Assembly: GCA_963210315.1 (NCBI GenBank) | Contig: OY723239.1 | Span: 124,001 to 188,000, forward strand | Direction: 5' to 3' | DNA from: Rhynchopus euleeides | Taxonomy: Eukaryota; Euglenozoa; Diplonemea; Diplonemida; Diplonemidae | Length of the DNA stretch: 64,000 nucleotides | In this document: piece by piece, positions 9,681 through 20,470 of the stretch | Layout: every line of letters starts with the position of its first letter | Position numbering within the stretch: the first letter of the stretch is position 1 | Notes under the pieces: model-generated | Seen by the model: only the letters and a program-made list of their open reading frames with translations | Database searches by the model: none | What the model was told of the DNA's origin: nothing | Translations under genes and position numbers: made by a program

Positions 9681-11359
9681 TCAGTCTCAGGTCGCTTGGA
9701 CCGAGGTCATCTCAGACCTATGGCTTTCAGTCCCCAGTTTCAGATTCAGACCTGCTGATCCAGAACCGCACCCTCTCCTTCCACACCAATTGTATCCACT
9801 GCTCATGGGTCCGAGTGACGACGATAGCAATGACGATGGCTCCATAGCAAAGATGGCTACCACTGTCAAAGCTCATCTGGAACAGAAACTGTCCCAGATG
9901 GAAGTCTCCTGTATAAATACAGGGTTCGGGGTTACCACGAGTGTAACGCAGATACGTGCAGGTGTGTCAAGAGAGTGTGCAGCTCACAGCAGTTCCGCAT
10001 CCTCCTGGTTGCTGAACTCCACAGTCCTAGGACGACGAAGAGGACGACGAGGGTCGACGTAGGCTTATCTTACGCTACGGCAGGGGTGGACTCAGCCACC
10101 CCGGGGGCAGGTTGAACAGGTTGTGTGGTTCCACTGATCAACATGTAGGTCGGCCTGTCTGATAAGACTCAGCCACCCTGCGGGTCAAGTGATTACAAAA
10201 GGGTGCCTATTTGACCAAAAGGCAAAATTTCCTCCCGCCATGCTCCCGTACCACAGAGGCTGTTGTGTTTTGCCTCTGTGTATGCGTACGTTTTGCGATG
10301 ACGGGGTGTGGAACCTGGCGTAGACCGAGCTACAACCAGGAACCAACGGCCCAACTCGGCGCCGTGGGTCAATTTTTGTGAAAAGGCCTTGACCAGAGGC
10401 ATCCCCCTAACACTAAATTTGCTCTGTTTCACCTGAACCGACCAACCAGGCACCGTGAGGAGGCATCAGAGCCCCTCGTGGACAGCCGCAGCACCCTTCC
10501 TTTACTAACGTCAGGTTCACCACTAGCACGAAGCATCACTGTTTTACGTCAGGTATGGCAAATGCCCACCCAAGGAAGTCGAGGAGTTTGAGCCGTTGGA
10601 AGTTACCAGAGGGACAAGCAAGAGGGATCTGCAAGCAGTGATGTCTGTTGTACCCTTGGACCACATTAAACTCAAACTGAGCCCTCAGTCGTCCTTGATC
10701 GCCCGACAAGGTTCCTTTCAGCTTTCTAACAGATGGGTACTGCAACTGTCCAACTATCTACAGACTCACATCCCAGAAGGTGCAGTCCAGGTTCCACAGA
10801 GCAAATTAAATGTTAGCATTTCTGCACAACTACCGGTACGCAAATCGCAGCGGCGGTGGAAGTGACTGACTCGAAAACGGCGAGGTATCAGTCTTGACGC
10901 TGGAAAATTCCGTTCGGAAATACCAAACACATCCACAGAAAGTGGAAGGAATGGGCGCCAAGATGATGCGAACGATTTTTGGGGGGGGGAGGGGGTGGAC
11001 TGCTCTGTATCGTGATACCCGCGAGGGCAACCAAATGCAGAACAGGGAGGCACAGGCGCACACACGAAGGCAGCACACAAGTGGCAAGTGGCAGGGGCTG
11101 GGGTCTGGGGCTGGGGCGCCGCGCGATTCGCTTCTCCTGACTTTCTGATCCGGCAAACTACAAACACAAAAGCAGTACATGCACTGCAACAACAACCTCC
11201 GAAGGGAGCCACAATACCCTCGTGACTCCAAAGCAGCTGATGGCATCGGAGGGCAATCAGCATCATACGACGTCTCACAGCTGCAGAACAAGACGTCAGA
11301 CACAGACAGCAAGGAATACGATATACACACACACGGACGCACACACTGTGCCGGACAAA
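9681..11359. other. Non-coding interior of the hAT-like element
   Basis: About 1.7 kb between the left end and the transposase stop codon. Open frames here (for example 10766-11344, minus) are cysteine-rich but show no domain and overlap other frames without codon-like order. It could be an extended 3' region or the site of an older, unrecognised insertion. Confidence 0.4.
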
Positions 11360-13720
11360 TCACTCCTCATCGTCACTCTCAGCGTCATTCACACGGAGTG
11401 ACGGGAATGTCCGCCGGAAGCCACACTCCTTGCCGTACGCACCTCGCACATCTTGATTGATGGCCAAGAGCGAGAGCTTTGCGTGGGAGTCGCGGGACAT
11501 AGCACTCCGGCACACGGGGATGGCTTGCATCATGACAGAGAGTGCGCTGTCAGGTGCTGTGCAGGAAGGGGGCAAGGTGAGGAGAAACAACACACGCTCA
11601 GCAAGAGGCTTGAGCGTCTCGTTGGTAAGCTGGCGTTTCCAGAATACCCTCTCTGAGCCGACCTCGTGCTCCGACACTGCCGAAGTGTACGCCTGGTACA
11701 TGGGCGCGGTGACGTCGAAGCCGATGTGCTTGCCGAGGTCTTCGCGTGGCAGCAGGTCATCCAGCATCTCCAGGGTCTCGTACCCCTCCGGAGTCAGCTG
11801 GCGCACAGAGAGGTAGAACCCCCGGCCCGTTTCCGAGGATTCGCGCCACCGGCTCTGCAGACCGTTGTAGAAGGTCTTGGACACGCGGGCTGCGAGTCCA
11901 TCCCCCGTGCTCGCCCTCTGGAGGATGTCGATCAGCTCCTCCACCTCCGCGTAGATCGTCGCCGATCCAACCGTCCCGGGTGCCTGCGCGTTGCTGTACC
12001 GCGACAAAGCGGCTCTTACCGGCGCCGCGGCACGGACGAACTCCGTCAGCATGTCCTGAAGCGCCTCAGAACCGACGGTCTTCAGCAGCACAGCAAGCTT
12101 CTCGAACGTGGGGGGAGTGTAGGCATTGCCAATCCCGGTAGCCATGTACGAGTACAGCATGGCGACACGCTCTTCAAAGTGCTCCGCGCAGTCGAGCATG
12201 CTGACGAAGCGTGTGTCGTAGATCCGGGGTGCACGTTTGATGGCCACCGCCTCCTGCAGAGTGCTCTTCATGTCGGCGTGTGCTGCAGACATCAAGCTGC
12301 AAAGCTCCCCAAACGTCTTTGCGTTGGCAATCGCATCCTTGTGCGCCTCGGTCACCGCGGCCTTGCAGAGGCCCTTCATCTTGTCCAGAAGTTTGTCCTG
12401 TTCCCGCGTTGTCGTCGATGCCGACTGCTTCCGCAGCTTCGCCAATAGGACACCCGCCGTGTGTGTCTGGGGGTCGCTCTGCACACTTCTTTGGTGGTCC
12501 CGCCACTTGTTCTGCTTTTTCGCGTCACCAAACACGTAGTTCGTGAGGTGGAAGAAGTCGAGCAGGGGGTCCTCGGCGGCCTTCATCATCCGACGAACAT
12601 CGGAAAGGGTGTTGTTCAGCAGGTGAGCCAGGCAGGATACGTACGGGATGTGAGCCTCTCCTGCTAGGTCGCGCGACATCTTCACGTTCGACCCACCACG
12701 ATCGCTGCGCACGACCCTCACCTGTTCAATCCCCACACCGACAGCAGCGAGAGATTCCTCCAGCGCGGTGCGCACCGTAAGACCTGTAAACGGGACATCC
12801 GAATACTGTAGCGGCAGCGCAACGGACGTTGTAGCGGTCTGTGCAATGAACAACACGACATTCTGACCCTGGATCGTCGAACCACAGTCGTGGACGATGC
12901 TCAGATCTTGTCCTGCGAGCATATCGGCAATCGTGTCGAGGTGGTTGTCGTAGACGGTCGCCCCGCTCCTCTGCCAGACCTTCTGCATGTTGACGTCTTC
13001 TGGGATGGTGAGCCCAGAGACGGCACGGAAGACCTGCGTCGCGCCACGAAACGAGAGCCCTGCCATCGTGCACACCTCCAGCAGCGTTTCCCGGACGTTG
13101 GAGTTTGCTGGTGCGGGTCGGTTGCTCGAAGGTGTGGATCGGTCGGCTGCTGGTGTGGATCGGTCGGCTGCTGGTGTGGATGCGTCACGGTTTGGCGTTG
13201 AGGCGTCGACTGGGGTCGTTGCATTGCGACCGTGGCCCTTCGTACCCACGTGGCTCGTGAGGTCGTGCCTGTCGACGCCGGGTGCAAACGCCCACTTGCA
13301 CGGAGCACACACGGGCACCTCCTGCTCGTCGCAGCATCTCGCCGTGGCCTTCGCGAACCTGTACCCGTCGGTCGTGGCCTCCGCTTTCGTCTTGACTGAA
13401 AGCCACTTGAACTCGGAGAAGCGGGTCGACAAAGACTGGGCAGGCTGCAGCTTCGGGGGGGTCAGGTCAGCTTGGCTGCTGAGGCTCTCGGCGAGGGCGG
13501 CCTTTGCCGGGCGGCGCAACTTCCCCGTCGGCGTGCGCAAGGCCACTGCGCTGGCGGCGAGCTCCTTCTTCTTCCGTCCGAGAGCAATCAGGCGGGCGAT
13601 CTTCGGCATGAGGGGGGCTTTCTCATTCTCTGTGAGGACCCCTTCAGCGACGGCCAAATCGATCAGCGGCTGCCTCTTCCGCTTCACCTCCTTCAGCACC
13701 GCCTCAATGGCGTCGTCGAT

Positions 13721-13752
<32 letters not shown>

Positions 13753-13954
13753 TGTCAGTGGTGGGGTCCGGTTCCGGGGCCGCTACCTCCGCCTTGCCTC
13801 GGCGAGGTTGCTTGCGGCTCTTGCCGCCGTCGCCATCGCTGTCGCCGTCATCCGCATCATCCCTCGCCCTCTTCCCTCCTTTCTGCCCTGGTGCTGCATC
13901 ACCAACGAGCAGGAAGGAAAAAAAAATGAGGAGTAACAAAAGAGTACGGTGCAT
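11360..13954 (-). CDS. hAT-family transposase, 864 residues
   Basis: A single uninterrupted frame. Residues 1-20 are strongly hydrophobic and signal-like, which is odd for a nuclear enzyme. Residues 24-55 are basic/acidic, and 68-81 form an Asp run encoded by repeated GTC/GTCGTC triplets. A zinc-finger (BED-like) pattern has C216, C219, H235 and H241. The RNase H-like core shows the first catalytic Asp in LSIVHDCGS (D356), the second in VVRSDRGGSN (D418), and the C441-x2-H444 pair in VSCLAHLLNN, all standard hAT landmarks. The C-terminal part (YAEVEELIDIL onward) also matches the decayed copies at 19930-26717 and 59664-61344. It would excise and reinsert the surrounding element. The true start may lie downstream, for example after the hydrophobic stretch. 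The frame is intact, so the element may still be active. Confidence 0.9.
13716..13751 (+). repeat. GTC triplet microsatellite coding for Asp run
   Basis: Eleven or so consecutive GTC triplets on the plus strand (GAC on the coding strand) lie inside the transposase gene and produce its poly-Asp tract. Confidence 0.9.
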
Positions 13955-14189
13955 GTTTGCTGTTGTGGAAGGTTTCTCTGCCGGGTGTGTGTATGCGGCG
14001 CAGTTACGTGGGGGGGGGGGGGGGGGCGGGGCGGGGTTGTGGGGTCCAAGTCACGTGCGGTATATGTGAGGTGAAATAGTCGGGTCCAGCAAAAACTAAT
14101 GACATCGGGTGGATCGCAAAGGGGAAGGGGGCAACGGCAGCGTGCAATGTGCAATGTGCAAAACTCTCAAGTCATCTTACCACCCACCT

Positions 14190-14365
14190 ACACCTGACCC
14201 CGGGGGGGTCCCGGGATGACCCCGGGATACCCCGGGGTCATCCCGGGATTTCCCGGCCGGGATCCCGGGATTCCCGGCCGGGAAATCCCGGGAATCCCGG
14301 GAATCCCGGAATTTCCCGGAACCCGGCCGGGCCCGCCCGGGATCCCGCCCGGGGGGCAAACCGTG
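14190..14365 (-). repeat. Right terminal inverted repeat of hAT-like element
   Basis: Inverted partner of 9533-9680. The outer 11 bases are an exact match (CACGGTTTGCC read inward from 14365). The inner part holds repeated GGGATTCCCGG/CCCGGGAAT-type words. A G run (14010-14026) lies between it and the transposase start. Confidence 0.8.
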
Positions 14366-14519
14366 TTTTTTGCTGCGTGACTCATCACAACATCATTCAC
14401 ACAAGACCCCTACGCACTGTTTTCGAGAGGAAGCTGTCGGTGGCAAGAAGAAAGAGGAGGGTTGTTGGTGAAGGGAAGCAGTGCCCCGCCCTGTGGTGGG
14501 TCGGGGTGGCGTGCACTGC

Positions 14520-16353
14520 CTACACATGGACGGCAAGGGGTGTGGTGTGCCCCAGCAGGCTGATGGTGCTGTGTGCCTGCCTGTGGTGCTCGCCTGCCAT
14601 CTCACCCGCCTTCTGCATGTCGGTCCCAGACAGATACGCACGCATCGCAGCGTTGTACGGCTCCCACTCTGCAGCAGCCTTCCCGATGTGGTACATCCAC
14701 TCCCCAGCCTTGCCGTGCTGTGCGTTGCCCTCCTCCTCCACCAGCAGCGAGTACACACAGAAGCATGTGTCGTCGTTGTTGTGGACAGTGGTGTTGATGC
14801 TGCTGATACTGTTCTCGTCGACTTGCACAGACATGGGGACATGCTCACCACCACCACGTGCATTCTGCTTCACCAGACGCACCCGCCTCGGCACAAGCAG
14901 CAGCACGTTCTGGTGTTCTGTATCCTTGCGCAGTGCGGTGTTGCACACCACGTCCAGCCCGAAGGCACGGGCAGCACGCTCCATCCCACACGCCAGGACA
15001 GGCAGCACCCCAAGCAGGCTGAACCGCCGCATCTCCGCACACCCCGTGTCCCCGCACAGGACATCCCCCGACGCCGCTCCGATGTTGACACGCAGAGCAC
15101 TGTCTGTGCTGTTGTCCTGCTGGGTGTTGAAGCTGCGCACCGCCCGCACGATCTGCTGTGCTGCACCTGCAGCTGCAGTGGCGTGCACGAGGCATGGACG
15201 TGACGTGTTGAAGGAGGCAAGGATGCGGTCGCCGACGAACACGTCCACCAGACCACGGCGTGACTCCACTGCCGACATCGTGTTGGTCAGCAGCATCTCG
15301 AAGAACGACGTGAAGGTGTGGGGGTCCTGCTCCAGACAAGCGAGCGCGTTGCATGTGTTCACCACAAGCAGTGTTGACCGTACGGTCTTCAGAAAGCCCA
15401 GTGTCTTCGTCAACCCACTGGTGAATTCAGTCACGTCACCGACTGAGCTCCCAACGCACGAAGAAACAGCCTCAGACTGTTCCGAAAGTGATTCCCCTTC
15501 TTGATCGTCACACCCCTGTGCAGGAAGGCACGACTTCGGGAGGTACGGGCGGTACGCACGCAGGTTCTGCTCCAGCCTGCGAAGGGCCCCGTGCATCGCT
15601 GCAGGCAGCCGCCCCTCCGCCTCCGCCTCCTGCAGCATCTCCGCCACAGTGTCGACGTCGTAGCCCGCCAGAAGTTGTGCAATCGCCTCCACAGTCTCGA
15701 TGGTCCGTCCCATCGCCGCCTTCTCCCTTTCGGCCGACTCTGCGAACCCGCGTGTGGCCGCGAAGTCGACAAGCAGCACGACGAGCGAGATCTCCATCTC
15801 AGTGACGCCTTTTGAAAAGGTCACGGGACACGGCGGGTCTGTGCAGACGGATGCCTCCTGAATGCGTTCCCACCTGAAAGATTCATCTGGTGAACCAGGC
15901 AGGTCGAACAGTCCGAAGCGCAGGATCATTTCTGCTGCCGTGATGATGACCCACACAGCTGCGACTGCTGTCAGCCCTGTTGCGAACCGCCTCCCGAGAC
16001 CGATCACCAGTGAGGTCTGCGAGCAGCACGAACATGCTCCATATAGCAGCACTCCCAACGCTTCGGAGAATGAGGTCGATGATCATCACAGCAACCGCCA
16101 TGCACAGGATGTACGCACGTATGATGTTGTGAGAGAGGTGCACGCGGCAGAGGCACATCACGAAGATCGCGATTTGCGGCACGACATGAAAAAACAGAGC
16201 GGTAAGGGTGTGAGGTGTCGGAGGTGTGAATATCACAGGCACAACGGTTGTCGCGGAAATCGCGATGCTGATGCAGAACATCAGCCTCCTGTCCCTGCGT
16301 GCCTTGCCCTGCAGCCTCCCATCCATCGAGATCACGTTTTCGAAACATCCCAT
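14520..16353 (-). CDS. Membrane protein with degenerate class III nucleotide cyclase domain (one frameshift)
   Basis: The N-terminal half, starting with an ATG at 16353 (MGCFENVISMDG), has about six hydrophobic helices. These include segments around LMFCISIAISATTVV, IIRAYILCMAVAVMI, TAVAAVWVIITAAE and MEISLVVLLVD. A helical linker containing AAMGRTIETVEAIAQLL follows, then a cyclase homology domain (about 15400-14870). Its VDVFVGDRILASF matches the family's second metal-Asp strand and LRVNIGAASGDVLCGDTG matches the nucleotide-binding turn. The usual first metal Asp (F-x-D-I) is Asn here (LLVVNTCNA), and the substrate-specifying Lys is missing, so activity is doubtful. One extra G near 16009 shifts the frame in the middle of a helix. 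Repairing the count would join the two halves into about 610 residues. The paralogue at 46153-47814 is more damaged. Role inferred: membrane sensor or regulator derived from a cyclase. Confidence 0.75.
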
Positions 16354-17029
16354 CTTTGCCGCACGCCGAGTGGCCCTGTGAGTGCGATGCCACAAAGTGA
16401 AAAATGCTGACTTCCTTTACAGGAGGGATTGTAATACAGAAACTTTGCGCATGCATACACCGCGTGCCAAGTCGGGGTGGGGGTCGGCTGCCTCCTTTGT
16501 TGTGAGTCGAACTGACAGACGGCTGCACATAGCACCCGAACTGAACTGCGAGTGGTGTTGTCCTGAGGCCCTGAGGCTTTCCCCCCCATGTCACGCGGGT
16601 GTAACTCGCTTCGCTTGCCGTCGGCAAGGATGGATGGGGGAATGCACCAACAACTACAAGCTTTATTCATCAGCGCACTCCCTCGTATGTGAACGAACAC
16701 ACACATGTCGACCTATGATGAAACGCCACACTGTTGGATGAGGGCGGGACACTGCAGACCTGGGCAGCTCCACACCCCGTGTAGCCTTTTGGGGGTGGGC
16801 CTGGCAGGGGCTTGCTTGTCTCCCCACTACGCACGGAGAAAGAAAGGGCTGGGAATGGATGGACAGGATGAAAGAGAGTGGAACACACAACCTGGAAGAA
16901 AAGAGAAGAGCAGATGGTGAAGATGAGGGCCGGAGGGGGGGGGGGGGCGGGGGGGGGGGGGGACATTCGTCGATTCGCGACGAAAACACCCACAAAAGAT
17001 GAGCTCCACCCCCTTTGCCCCCCCCCCCC
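16354..17029. other. Unassigned region with long G tract
   Basis: Upstream flank of the cyclase-like gene. It contains a broken G tract at about 16936-16962 and a C tract at 17020-17029 that abuts the next element. No gene is recognised. Confidence 0.45.
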
Positions 17030-17031
17030 TA

Positions 17032-18555
17032 GGGGGGGTCATAAGCCCCCCTAAAAACGTACAAATACCAAAAATTTCAACATACCATCAGAACCGCCCT
17101 AATACCTGATCTGACCCGAAAATCCGACCCATACCCCCCCGGAAACCGTCTGGAGCCCACTTGTGACACCTGATGCGCACTTTTGTGATGATTTTTTGGG
17201 GTCCTAAAAAATGTACCTCAGTTTCGTACCTTGCCTTTGTACCTGAACCACTCCCGACCGCAATATTTCGTTCTTTGCCTTTTCTGCGGTGGTTCCGGCT
17301 CAGGTGGCACGATGTTGCCTCCCCAGTGCCTCGGCAAGGTCTTTCTTGTACCTGATTAGTGGGAATGTTGTGTTGTTGCGCCAGCTGAATGAGTTCAGCC
17401 ACCTTCTGGGTGTAGTACTTCGATCGCAGATGGGTCATTGTGAGTACTTCGTACGCCTGCGAGGCTGCATCGGCATTAGGCAGCGTTGCAGATGTGTCTT
17501 TGCTTCGTCGATCTCAGCCTGTGAAGGCACGATTGGGATATTGGACGACCTGAGAGTCGAAATGATTATGTTTGTGCTGTGTAATTTGCGCCCCCCGCAG
17601 GATATGCACACCACGCAGTCTCAACAGCACGCATGAGAGTGTACCATGTGAGGACTCAACAAAGTCATTGGATAGGCATCTGCCTGCCGACTCAACCCCC
17701 ACAGTGCGACCGCAAGATCGTCAGGGATGTCTCAACGCCAGGGGAATACTCTCCCCTGGCGTTGTACAACCCTACTCTTAATCCTCGGGTCCTCTCCTGG
17801 AGGCGGTGGTGGCGGGCCCGCAACGCTTCGTACTTCCGGTACGGACTGGGGTAGTCTGCCCGGCTGACCCGCTCATCGCTTCCTAGATCATCTGCTGCTC
17901 TGGAGCTGCCATCACTCACTGCCCACATCAGTTGGTGTAGGGGTAGGAGCAGGAGGAGTGGGAGGAGTAGGAGTGCAGGTGACATCTTTCTTGGCCAGCA
18001 AGGAACGCCGCTTTTCGCACGTGCGTGCAGTTGATGCACCACTGCATATATCTGTCGTCACCACGTCCCACTCGCTCTCCTATGTACCCAGCCCGACGGA
18101 GCGCCCGAAATAATGTCGCCTCACGGATGTCGTGTGCCGTTTTCTTCTGACGCAGGTCTGCCACAACGCTCTCTGCCGGGACCCCGCACATCTCCCGTTT
18201 GGCGAGCGTCTTTCGAGCAAGGTACCCCTCTGCAGCAGCATCTGACACCTCTGCGAGGCCCTAGGCACACGGCATGTGTTGCTCGGCGTGCTGGGTGAGC
18301 GTAGTGATACCCTTTCCTTGCAAAGAACGAAATACTGCGGTCGGGAGTGGTTCAGGTACAAAGGCAAGGTACGAAACTGAGGTACATTTTTTAGGACCCC
18401 AAAAAATCATCACAAAAGTGCGCATCAGGTGTCACAAGTGGGCTCCAGACGGTTTCCGGGGGGGTATGGGTCGGATTTTCGGGTCAGATCAGGTATTAGG
18501 GCGGTTCTGATGGTATGTTGAAAAATGTGGTTTTGTACGGGCTTATGACCCCCCC
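17032..18555 (-). mobile_element. Tc1/mariner-like element, decayed, with ~210-bp inverted ends
   Basis: Inverted ends begin GGGGGGGTCATAAGCCC and pair over roughly 17032-17280 with 18317-18555. The central 200 bases are almost identical, including TTTTTTGGGGTCCTAAAAAA and CGGTCGGGAGTGGTTCAGGT. TA dinucleotides sit directly outside both ends (17030-17031, 18556-18557), the target preferred by Tc1/mariner. The interior (17281-18316) retains a helix-turn-helix-like piece on the minus strand but no intact catalytic domain, so the element is non-autonomous. Confidence 0.75.
17928..18248 (-). pseudogene. Tc1/mariner-type transposase N-terminal remnant
   Basis: An open stretch of about 100 codons contains ATLFRALRRAGYIGERVGRG, which resembles the second helix-turn-helix of Tc1-like transposases (the pattern S-T-V-x-R-A-L-R-R-A-G). 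The preceding residues (AESVVADLRQKKTAHDIRE) fit the helices before it. No DDE-type core follows; downstream frames are broken by stops. There is no upstream ATG in frame. Confidence 0.5.
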
Positions 18556-18557
18556 TA

Positions 18558-19923
18558 CCCCCCCCCCCCCTCCCCGTTTCGCATTTCAGGAATGTTGATG
18601 GGGAACTCCGCAAAAAGCAGCATCTCCCGACCCAACCACCCACCCCCTCCGGACGAAGAGGGCAACGGAGGGATGCCGCCTCGCAGTGTGACAGCAGTGA
18701 CGTGGCAACAAACCATTTTCTGGGCCACAGGGGGAAAGCAACAATTCAAAATTTTCTTCGGGGGTGTCCGCTGCCCGGTAGCGGTAAGCGTGTGTGTTCC
18801 CGCGCAGCGGCTTCTCGTGTAATTATATTCGATGCCGATCCGCGGGTTCAAACATTGCTACCGCCCACCGGCAGAAAGCGAGGGCCGCCGTCTTCCCCCT
18901 CTCTGACTGACGCCCTGTCGGCTCGTAGCGAAGGCCCCCCTTCGGGAGAAAGGCTGTTCTGAGCTGTTGCAACACACACTCCCTCCAGGGACCCGGAGGA
19001 ACAGAGGAAGGAGGCCCCTGCTGTCGACCCTGCAGATTTGAATGAAGCCGACGAGACCCTGTCCTGTCCGACATGACGGCAAGGGACAAGAGGGAGAGGG
19101 AAATAATAGGTCGAGAGGGCAAGACGATATTGTTCTGTACAGCTTTTCACGTCTGTTTTGACCCCAACAAGGATAGAGACGGGACGGGGTGTAGTCAAGA
19201 AGCCAAACCATGAGAGATGGAAGGAAGGAAGGAAGGGAGGAGGGGGGGGGGCAACTATTTTCGTCGCTGCAACGTTCGGCGCTTGTTCACCTGGATAGAG
19301 GAGGAAATTCACAAAACGCACCCATGTCTGCACAGCAAAGAAGGCCCCCCGAAGCTCGCAGTTTTTGATGCGTTTGATGCACACGCACAAGACCCCCAAC
19401 TACTGTGATGATCGCGGTGCACATTGACATTTGGCTGTGCTGCTGCTGAAAGATTTTTTTCCAGCACACGTCGCAGTCATGCGGAGTGTGCTGTGTGCGT
19501 GCCATCGTGCCCTTGTGATCATCACCAGAAGAAGAAGGATGTGCATGTGAAAGCATCATATCACCACATCAAGGGTAGAGGAAGCAGAAGCAATCGTCAG
19601 AACGAGCGGAGAGAACTCAGACGTTCTGCTCAGAAAGTAAAAAACACACCCACGGGGGGTTTCCTTTGGGGGCTTCGCAGACGTGCGGAAGTGAGTTGAC
19701 AATGCCCATCCACACCTATGACGACAGGCGCAAACGGGTTTGCGGGCAGTATCAAAAGGGTGGAACGGGTGGAAAGAGAAAAGAAAGGATGGCGGTGTCA
19801 GAACACCAGGTGCGGATGCCACCTCAGCTTCCTTGCACAGACCCAACAGTTTCCGGGAGCTTTGCTTTGTTGGTAGCGACACAGCGAAATGCCCGGTCAA
19901 AGAGATCCTGAAAAAATCATGTA
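18558..19923. other. Unassigned region
   Basis: No recognised gene or element in 1.4 kb. A C tract (18557-18570) abuts the mariner-like element. The longest open frames are 18848-19399 (minus) and 19556-19900 (minus), without motifs. Confidence 0.4.
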
Positions 19924-20155
19924 AACTTGCATAGTGTCATAACGGCCGTCATGGAGGGAGTGGATTTTCTGAGAATTCACTACCTCAGTTCCCGCTACCG
20001 AAATATAAAAACGGCCGTTTTCATGTTTTGTTGGCGAAAAAACGGCCGTTTTTTCCCCCTCCTATTTTCCTTTGGAGATTCGCCTCCTGCTTACCGTACC
20101 GAGCTGAGGAAACACACTTGACAACTCCCTGTTGCCTGCACATGTCATTGGGCAC

Positions 20156-20301
20156 TTGTGAGAGTTGTGGTGAAACGCACACACCTCGACCTGTGATGAG
20201 GTGAGATGTGGCTCTGCAATTACGGCACTACGCGTGCCGTAAACTCGAATGACCTGCTTTCTCCGTGTTCCATTTCCTCCTTCATTGCATGAGGCTACAA
20301 A
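20156..20301 (-). repeat. Terminal direct repeat (3' side) of VIPER-like element
   Basis: 146 bases matching 25141-25286, from TTGTGAGAGTTGTGG to GAGGCTACAAA. It contains a small inverted repeat around GGCACTACGCGTGCC. Just inside (20302-20378) lies ACATGTCACTCAACACGGGG followed by a second start of the repeat, GGTTGTGGTGAAACGCACAC. Confidence 0.9.
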
Positions 20302-20470
20302 ATGGAACACTATCGACACATGTCACTCAACACGGGGGAATGGGGAGGGGAGAGGTTGTGGTGAAACGCACACACCCAACCCCCTAGGACCCCTAGGGAC
20401 TGAGGAGCTCCGCTCATCAGCTAAGATGGCCCCGTGCCGCCAGCATGGCACACAGCTCCGTCTGGTCCCT

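Larger units (their letters stand above)
9533..14365 (-). mobile_element. hAT-like DNA transposon, complete, 6-bp TTTTTT target duplication
   Basis: A 4.8-kb element has inverted ends starting CACGGTTTGCCCCCCGG at 9533 and, inverted, at 14365. The inverted similarity extends for well over 100 bases through GC-rich palindromic words such as CCCGGGA and CCGGCCGGG. TTTTTT flanks both ends (9527-9532 and 14366-14371), consistent with a 6-bp duplication, though poly-T makes this weak on its own. The interior carries one transposase gene (minus strand, 11360-13954) and about 1.7 kb of non-coding sequence. Classical hAT elements make 8-bp duplications. The relative at 59664-61344 also shows 6 bp, which supports a 6-bp habit for this family. 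Confidence 0.85.

Noticed and set aside
18840-18870. tRNA-like T-arm word GGTTCAAAC
   Set aside because: No flanking stem pairing or anticodon arm could be drawn; no tRNA gene was found elsewhere either.
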